58,184 nt of DNA from Chloroflexota bacterium (GCA_029557965.1 JAKQIM010000061.1:1-58184), one strand, 5' to 3'; positions 36,436-45,946 are shown, counted from the first letter of the stretch. The notes: a model not told the origin generated them from the letters alone. Made by a program: numbers and translations.

Positions 36436-37530
36436 TCAAGACGTATCTCGCAGCAGGTCGCCTGGCATCAAACGCCTGATCCAGGCCACCGGCAAAACAA
36501 TCCCCAACAGGCTGAGCAGCAGGGTCAGGCCCAGCGTGATCAGCACCAACCCGGCATCCAGGCGCGGCTCAAAGCTCATCCCAGCCAGGTCGGCGCGCAA
36601 GAACACGAACACGATCATCGTCCCTGCAACCCCCAAAAGCGCCCCACCCAGGGTCAAGGTCAGGGCCTGGCTGAAGAGATAAACCGCCAGCGCGCCGCTC
36701 TGGAAGCCCGTGCAGCGCAGAATCGCCAGTTCGCGCCGGCGCAGCCAGGCCAGCCGGATGAGGGTATTGGTGAGGGCCAGCACCGCCGCCACTGCCAGGG
36801 CCTGGATGACGATATCCATGGCGCTCAACAGGGGGTCTTTCTGGCTGACCGAGATGTAAGCCCCCTGGCCGCGGCGCGCCACGCTCAGCCCGCCCGCCAA
36901 CGACTGCCCCGGCTGTAAAATGCCCTCGTCGGGGATGATATACAGCGACACATCACTGCCCCAGCCCAGCAGGTCTTGGGCATCTGCAATCGATACCCAG
37001 GCCTCGTTATCGGCATACGTGCCGGTGTGGAATACGCCGCAGACATTGAATTGGCGGCCGCGAATCAGGGCCGCCTGCCCGGCAGAGACCCCCAGCTTCT
37101 CGGCCAGGCGGCGGCCCAGCATGGCCGTGCGCGGCGGGTCGCCGGGCTGCAAGGCCTGCCCTGAGAGCAGGGTCAAGCGATCCAGTGTTTGGTAGCGTTC
37201 GGGGTCAACCCCGCGCAGCATGAGCATATCGTCCACCGAGGTACCCACCGTATCGTGAAACTCAGGGATGGCCTGAGAAACCCCCAAGGCATACAACTGC
37301 TCAGCCACCTGGGCCTGAATGCGGCTGCCGTACAGCTCACCCAGGGTGTTGCTCTCTTGCACGATCAGGTTAACATCGGGCAGGGCGGCATACTCGCGCC
37401 CCAAGGTCAGCCGGTAACCGCTGATGACCAGGAAGAACAAGATCGAGGCGCCGATCAAAAGCGTCATCGCCAGGCTCAACTTCCAGTGAGCGGCCAGGTC
37501 TTGCAGGCTGTAGCGGATCAGGGTGCGCAT
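36436..37530 (-). CDS. ABC transporter permease, FtsX/MacB/LolC type
   Basis: 364 aa, ATG at 37530, 4 bases after the stop of the other permease. One N-terminal helix (residues 17-40), a large outer domain of about 200 residues, then three C-terminal helices with ELAILRCTGFQSG before the coupling region and the ending LMPGDLLRDT. This is the type VII (mechanotransmission) layout shared by MacB, LolC/E and FtsX. Together with the upstream permease and ATPase it would form a heterodimeric exporter. Confidence 0.88.
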   Translation of the reverse strand: MRTLIRYSLQDLAAHWKLSLAMTLLIGASILFFLVISGYRLTLGREYAALPDVNLIVQESNTLGELYGSRIQAQVAEQLYALGVSQAIPEFHDTVGTSVDDMLMLRGVDPERYQTLDRLTLLSGQALQPGDPPRTAMLGRRLAEKLGVSAGQAALIRGRQFNVCGVFHTGTYADNEAWVSIADAQDLLGWGSDVSLYIIPDEGILQPGQSLAGGLSVARRGQGAYISVSQKDPLLSAMDIVIQALAVAAVLALTNTLIRLAWLRRRELAILRCTGFQSGALAVYLFSQALTLTLGGALLGVAGTMIVFVFLRADLAGMSFEPRLDAGLVLITLGLTLLLSLLGIVLPVAWIRRLMPGDLLRDTS

Positions 37531-37534
37531 CGGT

Positions 37535-38674
37535 TCACTCGTTCAACAAAACCACCAGGTTTCGCTGTCCCAGGTGGTGCGTGGTCAACCACACAGCCAG
37601 CCAGGCGCACAGGCTGGTCAGCACCAGGCCCGGCAAAACGACCTGCGGCGAAAGGATGATCTGCACGTGCATGCCATGCATCGAGAAGGAAGAGGCGGCG
37701 TGTTTCCAGGTCACCAGGCGGGCCAGGCCCCAACCCAGCAAGTAGGCGGCCAATGTTTGCACCAGGGCCCGCCCAAATAAGAAGCGCCGCACGGTCGAGC
37801 CAGAAAACCCTGCCACCCGCAGCAGGGCAATCTCGCGGCTGCGCTCGGTCAGCGTCAGGCTGGTGGCGTTAAAAACGCCGAAGGTGATCACACTCAACGC
37901 CAGGATATCCATCACAATGGTGAATTTCAACAGATCTTGAATGGCCTGGCCATAACGCGCGTGCACATCATGCTCCAGGTACACGGCATAGGCCGGGCGG
38001 ATGCCCGGCACGCTTTCCAGGTATGCCCGCACGGTTTCCGGATCTAACTCGCCAGAAATATTCAGCGCCCCCACCTGAAAGCCGCGCCGCTCTCCAAACA
38101 AGGCCATGCCGGCATCATAGGTCATCCACAACGAAGCGATCTTGCCGGCTTCGTAACGCACCTCGCCCACCAATTGGAAAAACTGGCCATAGAATTCAAC
38201 CTCCTGGCCCACTTGCCAGCCGGCCAGGCTAACAGCCTCCTGGCTGGCGGCAATCTCGGCCCTGCCGGTGGGCAGGCGGCCGGCCAGCAAAGCCAGGTTA
38301 TAGATCTCCGTCATCCCAACAGGCGCTACAGCAAACACTTCCATCGTATCGCCCTGGATGCGCAGGGTGCGGAAGATGGTGGGTTCGGCGCGGCGCACAC
38401 TTTGCGGCCCAAACTGAGCCTGCACTGCCGCTACCGCCAGGTCAAAGGCCTCTTGGCTCACCGAGCCCTGCATGGGGTCGATCGTATCTGCCGCCAACAT
38501 GACCAGGTTGTGGCTGACCACCCCCGGGCGTGACCCAAACTCATCAAAGGCGTCGGCCAACGCCGCCGTCAGCAGGTAGCTGATGACCATGATCGACAGG
38601 CTGGCAACCGTCAGCAGGCTGCGGCCCCAATCGTGGCGCAGGTCTTTGAACAGATAACCCAAGAAGGCGATCAT
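37535..38674 (-). CDS. ABC transporter permease, FtsX/MacB/LolE type
   Basis: 379 aa from the ATG at 38674, which has AAGGGG 9 bases upstream; a GTG at 38683 overlaps the ATPase stop and is possible. One N-terminal helix (about residues 20-38), an outer domain with YNLALLAGRLPTGRAEIAAS (typical of MacB_PCD), and three C-terminal helices including SREIALLRVAGFSGSTV. Same architecture as the downstream permease but clearly different in sequence, so the transporter is probably a heterodimer. Confidence 0.88.
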   Translation of the reverse strand: MIAFLGYLFKDLRHDWGRSLLTVASLSIMVISYLLTAALADAFDEFGSRPGVVSHNLVMLAADTIDPMQGSVSQEAFDLAVAAVQAQFGPQSVRRAEPTIFRTLRIQGDTMEVFAVAPVGMTEIYNLALLAGRLPTGRAEIAASQEAVSLAGWQVGQEVEFYGQFFQLVGEVRYEAGKIASLWMTYDAGMALFGERRGFQVGALNISGELDPETVRAYLESVPGIRPAYAVYLEHDVHARYGQAIQDLLKFTIVMDILALSVITFGVFNATSLTLTERSREIALLRVAGFSGSTVRRFLFGRALVQTLAAYLLGWGLARLVTWKHAASSFSMHGMHVQIILSPQVVLPGLVLTSLCAWLAVWLTTHHLGQRNLVVLLNE

Positions 38675-38679
38675 GCCCG

Positions 38680-39381
38680 TCACCCCTTCGTGCTGACCAC
38701 CAGGCGGCCGTCATTCATTTCAAACACATGCGTTGCATGGCGGCATAATTCCAGGTTGTGCGTGGCGATCACAAAAGTGGCCCCCAGGTTGCGGTTCAAA
38801 CCGGCCATCAAATCTACCACTTCACGGGCAGTGACCGAGTCCAGGTCGCCGGTTGGCTCATCAGCCAGAACCACAGCCGGTTCAACCACCAGGGCGCGCG
38901 CAATGGCCACGCGCTGCTGCTCGCCGCCCGAAAGCTCACCTGGCTTGTGGCGGGCGCGGGCTTGCAAGCCCACCTGCTGGAGCATGGCCTGGCCGCGCGG
39001 GTTGGCCTTTTTCCAGCTCCAGCCCTTGGCCAACAAAGGCAAGATGACATTATCCAGGGCGTTCAGAGAAGGGAGCAGGTTGTAGAATTGAAAGATGAAA
39101 CCAATGCGGTCGCGCCGAAAACGGGTCAGCTCGGCTTCGCTGGCGCCTTGGATGGCCTGGCCGGCAATACAGATCTGCCCCTCGGTGGGGCGGTCAATCC
39201 CGCCCAACAGGTGCAGCAGGGTGGTCTTGCCGCTGCCGCTCGGGCCCACAACGACCACAAAAGCCCCCGTGGGGATGTCCAGATCCACGCCGCGCAGGGC
39301 ATCCACTTGCACTTGCCCACGGCGGTAAGTCCGGCGCAGGCCGCGTACATGGATCAGGCCAGGCTCTGAAAGAGACATCAT
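38680..39381 (-). CDS. ABC transporter ATP-binding protein, LolD/MacB type
   Basis: 233 aa, ATG at 39381 or the next codon at 39378. Walker A GPSGSGKTT, Q-loop FQFYNLLPSL, signature LSGGEQQRVAIARAL, Walker B VVLADEPTGDLD, H-loop ATHN. The short RTYRRGQVQVDALRGVDL start is typical for LolD/MacB ATPases. A TATAAT box lies 5-8 bases before the start codons, suggesting a leaderless mRNA. First gene of a four-gene exporter operon. Confidence 0.94.
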   Translation of the reverse strand: MMSLSEPGLIHVRGLRRTYRRGQVQVDALRGVDLDIPTGAFVVVVGPSGSGKTTLLHLLGGIDRPTEGQICIAGQAIQGASEAELTRFRRDRIGFIFQFYNLLPSLNALDNVILPLLAKGWSWKKANPRGQAMLQQVGLQARARHKPGELSGGEQQRVAIARALVVEPAVVLADEPTGDLDSVTAREVVDLMAGLNRNLGATFVIATHNLELCRHATHVFEMNDGRLVVSTKG

Positions 39382-39386
39382 TCATT

Positions 39387-39416
39387 ATTATACAAGAATA
39401 TCACCAAGAAAGTGAA
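39387..39416 (-). promoter_or_regulatory. Promoter of the ABC exporter operon
   Basis: Minus strand: TATAAT at 39392-39387, and TTCACT at 39416-39411 as a fair -35 (18-base spacer). ATG begins 5 bases after the -10. Confidence 0.5.
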
Positions 39417-39467
39417 CTTGGGACCAAGAACCTTCTTCGAAAAAGTCACCGATCACCGTTTTTCGTA

Positions 39468-39473
39468 TACAAT
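39468..39473 (+). promoter_or_regulatory. -10 box of tlyA
   Basis: TACAAT ends 6 bases before the ATG at 39480. No convincing -35. Suggests a leaderless tlyA transcript, divergent from the exporter promoter about 80 bases away. Confidence 0.45.
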
Positions 39474-39479
39474 AGAGAC

Positions 39480-40286
39480 ATGGTAAAGACTCGCCTTGAT
39501 CTCTTACTGGTGGCGCGCGGCCTGGCTGAGAGCCGCGCCCTGGCCCAACGCCTGGTGATGGCGGGTCAGGTGCGTGTGGATGGGCAAGTGGCGCTCAAGC
39601 CAGCCGTGCAGGTAGCTGAGGAAGCCCTGGTGAGCGTAGAGCAGGGGCCGCGCTTCGTCTCACGCGGCGGCGAGAAGCTGGAAGCCGCCCTGGCAGGCTT
39701 CGAAGTGCCCTCTGCCGGGCGGGTGTGCGCCGATGTGGGAGCCTCCACCGGCGGCTTCACCGACTGCCTCTTGCAGCACGGGGCAGCCAGGGTCTATGCC
39801 ATCGACGTGGGCCAGGGCATCTTGGATTGGAAGCTGCGCCAGGACCCGCGCGTGGTGGTGATGGAAGGGACCAACGCCCGCTATGTAGAAAACCTGCCCG
39901 AGCCCGTGAGCCTGGTGACCGTCGATGCGTCTTTCATTTCATTAAAAATACTCCTGCCTGTGATTGCAGGCTGGTTTTCCTCTGCCGCTGGCGAGGAAAG
40001 GGGTGAGGTGCTGGCCCTGGTCAAGCCGCAGTTCGAGGCCGGGCGGAACGAGGTCAAGCGCGGCAAAGGCGTGATCCGCGACGCCGCTGTCCACCGCCAG
40101 GTGCTGCTGGACGTACTGGCTTTTGCCCAGGCGCATGGTTTTGAGGTTGGCGGCCTGCTGCGCTCCCCATTGACTGGACCCAAAGGCAATACCGAGTTCC
40201 TGGCACGGTTGTACTGGCCGGGCAAAGAACCGGTAGATGCAACAACGCTGGTAAACGAAGTCTTGCCAGCAGAGGTGGAAAAATGA
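39480..40286 (+). CDS. tlyA: TlyA family rRNA 2'-O-methyltransferase
   Basis: 268 aa, ATG at 39480. N-terminal S4 RNA-binding domain (RLDLLLVARGLAESRALAQRL, then AGQVRVDGQV), the RFVSRGGEKLEAAL junction, and an FtsJ-like SAM domain with CADVGASTGGFTDCLLQHGA, then LVTVDASFISLK and LVKPQFEAGR. TlyA methylates 2'-OH positions in 16S and 23S rRNA in mycobacteria, affecting capreomycin sensitivity; older notes call it haemolysin. Overlaps the next gene by four bases. Confidence 0.93.
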   Translation: MVKTRLDLLLVARGLAESRALAQRLVMAGQVRVDGQVALKPAVQVAEEALVSVEQGPRFVSRGGEKLEAALAGFEVPSAGRVCADVGASTGGFTDCLLQHGAARVYAIDVGQGILDWKLRQDPRVVVMEGTNARYVENLPEPVSLVTVDASFISLKILLPVIAGWFSSAAGEERGEVLALVKPQFEAGRNEVKRGKGVIRDAAVHRQVLLDVLAFAQAHGFEVGGLLRSPLTGPKGNTEFLARLYWPGKEPVDATTLVNEVLPAEVEK

Positions 40287-41086
40287 GAATCCAAAAACAA
40301 CCCGTACAAAAACATAATTCTCCTGCGCCCTTGTTTTTCAGCAGCAGGATGCGGAAAAAACGAACCGCATTTGCAGCCCTGGTCTTATGCATGCTGCTGC
40401 TGACCGGGTGCAAGGCCGAGACGGCCGTGCCCACAGCCACGCCTGACCTGGGCCCTGGCCAAACGCAAACCGCGCAGTATGCCGGGCTGCAGAAAACCCT
40501 GCAGGCCGGCCAGGAAGCGGTGGCCCTGCTCACCGAGCTGGCCAGGCCCACCGCCACCCTGGCTCCCAGCCCCACCAGCGCCCCCAGCGCCACCCCCCGG
40601 CCATCCTCCACCCCCACCGCCACCCTGGCGCCATCTCCAGCAACTACGCTGGAGGTCACATCCTCGCTGAGCGTGACTGCCTCGCCAAGCGTCACTGCCA
40701 CGCCGAGCCGCTGCGATGCGGCTGATTTTGTGACCGACGTCACCGTGCCCGATAACACCGTCATTAGCCCCGGCGAAACCTTCACCAAGACCTGGCGCGT
40801 GCGCAACAGCGGCTTTTGCGATTGGTCGGCCGATTATGCCCTGGTCTTCTCCAGCGGCGATCAAATGGGCGCCCCCGATGAGATTGCCCTGCCCCAAGTC
40901 GTCTTGGCAGGCGAGACGGTCGACATCTCGCTTGAATTGACCGCCCCCACCCAACCTGGCACCTACACCGGCTTTTGGGCGCTGCGCAACAACGACGGCA
41001 CGCTCTTTGGTATGGGCCAAACAGCCGCCATGGCCTTTTGGGTGCAGATCCAGGTGCCGGCGGCGGAAACCCCTGAGCCATATTAG
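40283..41086 (+). CDS. Lipoprotein with NBR1-Ig-like domain
   Basis: 267 aa from the ATG overlapping tlyA, which has GAGGTGG ahead; an internal ATG at 40349 would remove 22 residues and give a more usual signal peptide. Lipobox LLTGC follows a hydrophobic stretch. Then a Thr/Pro/Ser/Ala-rich linker of about 80 residues, and a C-terminal Ig-like domain: FVTDVTVPDNTVISPGETF, KTWRVRNSGFCDWSADYALVF, TAPTQPGTYTGFWALRNN. This is the central NBR1-type domain, frequent in Chloroflexi surface proteins. Probably attached to the membrane and spanning the wall. Confidence 0.85.
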   Translation: MRIQKQPVQKHNSPAPLFFSSRMRKKRTAFAALVLCMLLLTGCKAETAVPTATPDLGPGQTQTAQYAGLQKTLQAGQEAVALLTELARPTATLAPSPTSAPSATPRPSSTPTATLAPSPATTLEVTSSLSVTASPSVTATPSRCDAADFVTDVTVPDNTVISPGETFTKTWRVRNSGFCDWSADYALVFSSGDQMGAPDEIALPQVVLAGETVDISLELTAPTQPGTYTGFWALRNNDGTLFGMGQTAAMAFWVQIQVPAAETPEPY

Positions 41087-41173
41087 ACCTGAGCCAAATG
41101 AAAATTGGGCTTTTTGGCTCAGGCCGCCTACGCTTCACCGGCCGCCTACGGTACAACAAATAGAAAAATCGGT

Positions 41174-41179
41174 TATACT
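41174..41179 (+). promoter_or_regulatory. -10 box of lepA
   Basis: TATACT, 11 bases ahead of the lepA ATG. -35 not convincing. A near-leaderless start is implied. Confidence 0.4.
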
Positions 41180-41190
41180 ACAGCCCGCCT

Positions 41191-42993
41191 ATGAAAACTG
41201 ACCATATTCGCAATTTTTGTATTATCGCCCACATCGACCACGGCAAATCTACCCTGGCCGACCGGTTACTGCTGCTCACCGGTACCATTACCGAGCGCGA
41301 AATGACCGGGCAGGTGCTCGACAGCATGGACCTGGAACGCGAGAAGGGCGTCACCATCAAGGCTTCGGCGGTACGGATGAATTACACCGCCCGTGACGGC
41401 CAGGCCTATGAACTGAACTTGATCGATACGCCTGGGCATGTCGATTTCGGTTACGAGGTCAGCCGGGCGCTAGAAGCCTGCGAGGGAGCGCTGTTGGTGG
41501 TGGATGCCAGCCAGGGCGTTGAGGCACAAACGCTGGCCAACCTCTACAGCGCCCTGGAAGCCGACCTGGAGATCATCCCGGTGATCAACAAGATCGACCT
41601 GCCCTCGGCGCGGCCAGACGAAGTGGCACAAGAGATCGAAAGCCTGATCGGCACCCCCGCCGACCAGGTGATCCGCATCTCGGCCAAAGATGGGCTCAAC
41701 ATTGAGGCGGTACTCCAAGCCATCGTCAACGAAGTCCCACCGCCCAAGGGCAACGACGATGCCCCCCTGCGGGCATTGATCTTCGACTCGCACTATGATT
41801 CTTACAAAGGCGTGGTGGCTTACGTGCGTGTGATGGATGGGCGCATCACCGCCACCGACTCGCTGCACCTGATGGCCACCGGCTTCGACCTGAAACCGGT
41901 CGAGATCGGCACCTTTGCGCTGGAGCTGCGCCCCGCCGCCAGCCTGTCGGCCGGCGAGGTGGGCTATATTGCCACCGGGCTGAAGACCGTACACGAGTGC
42001 CGGGTGGGCGATACCATCACCAACACCCTGCAGCCGGCGGCAGAGCCGCTGCCCGGCTACCGCAAAGTGAAACCGATGGTGTACGCCGGCATTTACCCGG
42101 TGGAGGGCGAAGATTACGGCAACCTGAAAGAAGCGCTGGAAAAGTTACAGCTCAACGACGCCGCGCTGATCTTTGAGCCAGAGACTTCACAGGCCCTCAA
42201 TTTTGGCTTCCGCTGCGGCTTTTTGGGCATGTTCCACATGGAGATCATCCAAGAACGCCTGGAACGCGAATACGATCTGGATATCATCGTCACCTCGCCC
42301 TCGGTTGAATATGAAGTGGTGATGCAAGACGGCGAGGTGCGCCTGATCGATTCGCCTGCCGAGCTGCCCGAGGAGATGCTCATCACCCAGGTACGCGAAC
42401 CCTGGATGAACATCGAGATCTTCACCCCGGTGGAATTTTACGGCGTGATCATGGAACTGACCAAGAAGAAGCGCGGCGTCTTCGTCTCGCAAGATTACCC
42501 CGCCCCCAACCGGGTGCAGCTCAACTTCAACATCCCGCTCTCTGAGCTGATCGTCGATTTCTTTGACCTGCTCAAATCGAAAACGCGCGGCTACGCCTCG
42601 TTGGACTACCAGTTCGACGAATACCGCGCCGACGACCTGGTGAAGCTGCAAATCCTGGTCAACGACGAGCCGGTGGATGCCCTGGCGACCATCGTCCACC
42701 GCAATGATGCTTACCACAAGGGGCAGGCCATCATCAGCACGCTCAAGGATCTCATCCCCCGCCAGCTCTTCCTGATCCCCATCCAGGCTTATGCTTCTGG
42801 GCGGGTCATCTCGCGCGCCAACGTCAAACCGATGCGCAAAGATGTTTTGGCCAAGTGCTACGGCGGCGACATCACGCGCAAGAAGAAACTGTTGGAAAAG
42901 CAGAAGCGCGGCAAGAAACGCATGAAGATGGTGGGGAATGTAGAGATCCCGCAAGAGGCTTTCCTGGCGGTACTGCGCATCGGGGAGGAATAA
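41191..42993 (+). CDS. lepA: Elongation factor 4 (LepA)
   Basis: 600 aa, standard family length. G motifs [10 protein letters not shown], the [12 protein letters not shown] switch, and NKIDLPSA. C-terminal region has the LepA-specific domain, ending [19 protein letters not shown] then [12 protein letters not shown]. LepA acts on ribosomes during translation initiation or stalling. GGGGAGG just before its stop codon may serve as ribosome site for the next gene. Confidence 0.97.
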   Translation: MKTDHIRNFCIIAHIDHGKSTLADRLLLLTGTITEREMTGQVLDSMDLEREKGVTIKASAVRMNYTARDGQAYELNLIDTPGHVDFGYEVSRALEACEGALLVVDASQGVEAQTLANLYSALEADLEIIPVINKIDLPSARPDEVAQEIESLIGTPADQVIRISAKDGLNIEAVLQAIVNEVPPPKGNDDAPLRALIFDSHYDSYKGVVAYVRVMDGRITATDSLHLMATGFDLKPVEIGTFALELRPAASLSAGEVGYIATGLKTVHECRVGDTITNTLQPAAEPLPGYRKVKPMVYAGIYPVEGEDYGNLKEALEKLQLNDAALIFEPETSQALNFGFRCGFLGMFHMEIIQERLEREYDLDIIVTSPSVEYEVVMQDGEVRLIDSPAELPEEMLITQVREPWMNIEIFTPVEFYGVIMELTKKKRGVFVSQDYPAPNRVQLNFNIPLSELIVDFFDLLKSKTRGYASLDYQFDEYRADDLVKLQILVNDEPVDALATIVHRNDAYHKGQAIISTLKDLIPRQLFLIPIQAYASGRVISRANVKPMRKDVLAKCYGGDITRKKKLLEKQKRGKKRMKMVGNVEIPQEAFLAVLRIGEE

Positions 42994-43030
42994 GATCGCT
43001 GCACCGGCTGGCAAGCAAAACTGGAAACAG

Positions 43031-44011
43031 ATGCTGCCGGGCGTGCTGGTCAGTCTGGCCTGCCTGGCAGTCATTTTCTCGCTGATCGACCTGAAAGAAC
43101 TGCTCAAGGCCGTCCAGCAGGCTGATTTACGCCTGTTGGGCTTGGGCATTCTGTTGGGGGTGGCCTGGCTGTTGGTGCGCGGCATGGTTTGGCGCACCCT
43201 GCTGCGAGAACGCGCCAGCTACAAGGATGTTTTCTTCACGCTGAACGAAGGCTATCTGCTGAACAATATTCTTCCGTTCCGGCTCGGCGAGCTGGGACGG
43301 GCCTTTTTATTAGGCCGCAAGGCCAGCCTGGATTTCTGGCAGGTGCTGCCCACCATCCTGGTAGAGCGCATGCTGGATATGGCCATGGCCCTGGGCCTGT
43401 TCTTGGGGGCCCTGCCCTTTGTGGCCGGGGTAAGCTGGGCCCAGCAGGCCGCACTGAGCGCGGCCGTCATCGTAGGGGGCGGGCTGTTATCGGTTTACGT
43501 CCTGGCCCTGAACCGGGCACGCCTGCTGGGCCTGCTGGAACGAGCCGGTCAGCGCTGGCCCCTGGTGGGGCGGCTGCTGGGAGGGCGGGCCGAGGCTTTC
43601 ATGGCCGGGTTGGCCATCGTCACCGATGGGCGGCTGTTCTTAAAAGCCCTGGGCTGGAGCCTGTTCAACTGGCTTTTCGGCGTGATCCAGTATTTTGTAC
43701 TGCTGCGGGCTTTTTACCCGCAAGCCAGCTCACTGTGGGCGGTTTTCTGCCTGGGGGCCGGTTCACTGGGGCTGGCAGCGCCCTCTTCGCCGGGCGGCCT
43801 GGGGGTGTTCGAAGCCGCCATCGTGGGGGCCCTGGCCGTCTTCGACAACAACCATTCCAAGGCCACCGCCTTTGCCATCAGCACCCACCTGATCAATTAC
43901 CTGCTTACCGGTCTACTGGGCAGCTATGCCCTGGCGCGCGAGGGTGAAACCCTGGCGGGGTTATACAAACAACTGCGCGCCCTGCGCCAAAAGCCCCCCG
44001 CCGAGGCCTGA
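43031..44011 (+). CDS. Flippase-like (LPG_synthase_TM / AglD-type) membrane protein
   Basis: 326 aa from the first ATG at 43031. About eight hydrophobic segments; the family blocks are LLGVAWLLVRGMVWRTLL, GYLLNNILPFRLGELGRAF and GAGSLGLAAPSSPGGLGVFEA with HLINYLLTG near the end. Members are linked to lipid-linked sugar or lipid movement. The frame is open for 12 more codons upstream, up to an ATC at 42995 that has GGGGAGG at good spacing, whereas the ATG at 43031 has only a weak site. An unusual ATC start is therefore possible. Forms a run with the glycosyltransferase, methyltransferase and Nudix genes that follow. Confidence 0.85.
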   Translation: MLPGVLVSLACLAVIFSLIDLKELLKAVQQADLRLLGLGILLGVAWLLVRGMVWRTLLRERASYKDVFFTLNEGYLLNNILPFRLGELGRAFLLGRKASLDFWQVLPTILVERMLDMAMALGLFLGALPFVAGVSWAQQAALSAAVIVGGGLLSVYVLALNRARLLGLLERAGQRWPLVGRLLGGRAEAFMAGLAIVTDGRLFLKALGWSLFNWLFGVIQYFVLLRAFYPQASSLWAVFCLGAGSLGLAAPSSPGGLGVFEAAIVGALAVFDNNHSKATAFAISTHLINYLLTGLLGSYALAREGETLAGLYKQLRALRQKPPAEA

Positions 44012-44012
44012 A

Positions 44013-45161
44013 ATGCGCATCCTGACCGCCCTGACCTATTACCGCCCGCATTACTCGGGCCTGACGATCTACGCCGAACGCCTGGCACGCGCCCTGGTGG
44101 CACGCGGGCATACCGTCACCGTGCTGACCTCGCGCTACCTGAATGGCCTGCCAGCCCAAGAGTTGTGCGATGGGGTGAACGTGATGCGCCTGGGGGTGGG
44201 GCTGCGGGTGAGCAAAGGGGTGATCATGCCGGGCATGCTGCCCAAGGCCTGGCAGTTGATGCGCCAGGCGGATGTGGTGCACCTGCACCTGCCCCAGCTC
44301 GACGCTGCCCCGCTGGCCCTGCTCAGCCGATTGCTGGGCAAGCCAGTGGTGCTGACCTACCACTGCGATCTGCGCCTGCCCACCGGGTCCATCCATGCCC
44401 TGGCCAACCGCGTCTCTACCCTGGCCAATTACATCTCGGCCGGGCTGGCCAACGTGATCGTCACCAATACCCAAGATTATGCCGAGAATTCTGCTTTCTT
44501 AAGCCGCTACCTGGGCAAGATCCGCCCCATCCCGCCGCCGCTGGAGTTAGCCCAGGCAACCGAGGCCGCTGTACAGGCCTTGCGCGCCAGGGCCGGCATC
44601 CAGGCGGGCCAGCGCATCATCGGCATGGCAGCGCGCCTGGCAACCGAGAAGGGCGTGGAATACCTGGTGCAGGCCATGCCTGAGGTGCTCAAACGCCACC
44701 CCACGGCGCGCGTGCTTTACCTGGGGCAGTACCAGAATGTGATGGGCGAAGAAGCTTATGCCCGCAAGCTGGCGCCGATGATCGAAACCCTGGGCAAGCA
44801 CTGGACCTTCTTGGGCAACCTGCCAGATGCTGAAATGGCGGCTTTCTTCCAGCAGTGCCAGGTGACGGTGCTGCCAAGCCTGAACAGCACCGAGTCTTTT
44901 GGCATGGTACAGGTCGAATCGATGGCCTGCGGTACGCCAGTGGTCGCCTCTGACCTGCCCGGTGTGCGCCAGCCGGTGCGCATGACCGGCATGGGGCGCA
45001 TCGTCCCGCCCAAAGATGCCGGAGCGCTGGCCCAGGCGATCAACGAGATATTGGACAACGCCGGCAGCTATCGCGGCGACCCGCAAGCCGTGGCCAAGCG
45101 CTTTTCAGCCGAGCAGATTGCGGAGGAGTATGAAGAAGTGTTCAAGGAATATATTGGATGA
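44013..45161 (+). CDS. GT4-family glycosyltransferase
   Basis: 382 aa, ATG one base after the previous stop. GT-B fold: N-terminal YYRPHYSGLTIYAERLARAL with the Gly-rich acceptor loop, VVHLHLPQLDA, and the C-terminal donor site with GMAARLATEKGVEYLVQA and the E-x7-E motif ESFGMVQVESMACGTPVVAS. Probably adds a sugar to a cell-surface lipid or glycan on the cytoplasmic side. Overlaps the methyltransferase gene by four bases. Confidence 0.92.
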   Translation: MRILTALTYYRPHYSGLTIYAERLARALVARGHTVTVLTSRYLNGLPAQELCDGVNVMRLGVGLRVSKGVIMPGMLPKAWQLMRQADVVHLHLPQLDAAPLALLSRLLGKPVVLTYHCDLRLPTGSIHALANRVSTLANYISAGLANVIVTNTQDYAENSAFLSRYLGKIRPIPPPLELAQATEAAVQALRARAGIQAGQRIIGMAARLATEKGVEYLVQAMPEVLKRHPTARVLYLGQYQNVMGEEAYARKLAPMIETLGKHWTFLGNLPDAEMAAFFQQCQVTVLPSLNSTESFGMVQVESMACGTPVVASDLPGVRQPVRMTGMGRIVPPKDAGALAQAINEILDNAGSYRGDPQAVAKRFSAEQIAEEYEEVFKEYIG

Positions 45162-45946
45162 CCGATAAAGATTACCTGTGGTTACACCTGCGCGACCTGC
45201 CCTACTTCCGCTCGCTGGTGCGGGCGGTGGAGGCGCGTTTCTATGAAGATATTGAGCTGCCCTCGCCCACCCTGGACGTGGGCTGCGGAGATGGGCACTT
45301 TACCACCGTGACCTTCGAGCGCCAGCTTGAAGTGGGCATCGACCCGTGGTGGGGGCCGCTGCGCAAAGCGCGGCGCGGCGCCGGCTACCAGTTGGTGGTA
45401 CAGGGAGATGGCGGGCGCATGCCCTTCCCCGATGCCAGCTTTGCCAGCGGCATGAGCAACTCGGTACTCGAACACATCCCCCACGTTGAAGCCGTGCTGG
45501 CAGATACCGCCCGGGTGCTCAAACCGGGGGCGCCCTTTGTCTTCTGCGTGCCCAACCACCAATTCCTGGCTGGGCTGTCGGTCAGCAACCGGCTGGATAA
45601 GCTGGGGCTAAAGGGCCTGGGCGATGCCTACCGGCGCTTCTTCAACCGCATCTCGCGCCACGTACACTGCGACCCGCCGGAAGTGTGGGAGAAACGGCTG
45701 GAACAGGCCGGATTCAAGTTGGAGCGCTGGTGGCACTACTTCCCACCCAAGGCCATGGCGGTGGTGGAATGGGGCCATTACTTCGGCCTGCCCTCCCTGC
45801 TGATCCACGCCTTGACCCGGCGCTGGCTGCTGGCCCCCACGCCCTGGAACCTGGCCCTCACCCGCCGCATCGTACAGCGGCACTACGAGGCCGAGCCGCG
45901 CTGCGAGGATGGCGTCTATTCGTTCTACATCGCCAGAAGGGTGTGA
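45158..45946 (+). CDS. Class I SAM-dependent methyltransferase
   Basis: 262 aa, ATG overlapping the GT4 stop. Motif I LDVGCGDGHFTTV, the acidic post-I region EVGIDPWWGP, motif IV-like FASGMSNSVLEHI and PFVFCVPNHQ fit a Methyltransf_11 protein. The coupling to the glycosyltransferase suggests a glycan or lipid target. A C-terminal part of about 90 residues with WWHYFPPKAM has no clear family. Confidence 0.88.
   Translation: MTDKDYLWLHLRDLPYFRSLVRAVEARFYEDIELPSPTLDVGCGDGHFTTVTFERQLEVGIDPWWGPLRKARRGAGYQLVVQGDGGRMPFPDASFASGMSNSVLEHIPHVEAVLADTARVLKPGAPFVFCVPNHQFLAGLSVSNRLDKLGLKGLGDAYRRFFNRISRHVHCDPPEVWEKRLEQAGFKLERWWHYFPPKAMAVVEWGHYFGLPSLLIHALTRRWLLAPTPWNLALTRRIVQRHYEAEPRCEDGVYSFYIARRV

Noticed and set aside
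40560-40680. Pro/Thr-rich repeat tract as a DNA satellite
   Set aside because: It is the low-complexity linker of a lipoprotein; the repeat follows from the codons.
42187-43197. 336-codon minus-strand frame opposite lepA
   Set aside because: lepA is full length and intact; the shadow lacks motifs and a ribosome site.
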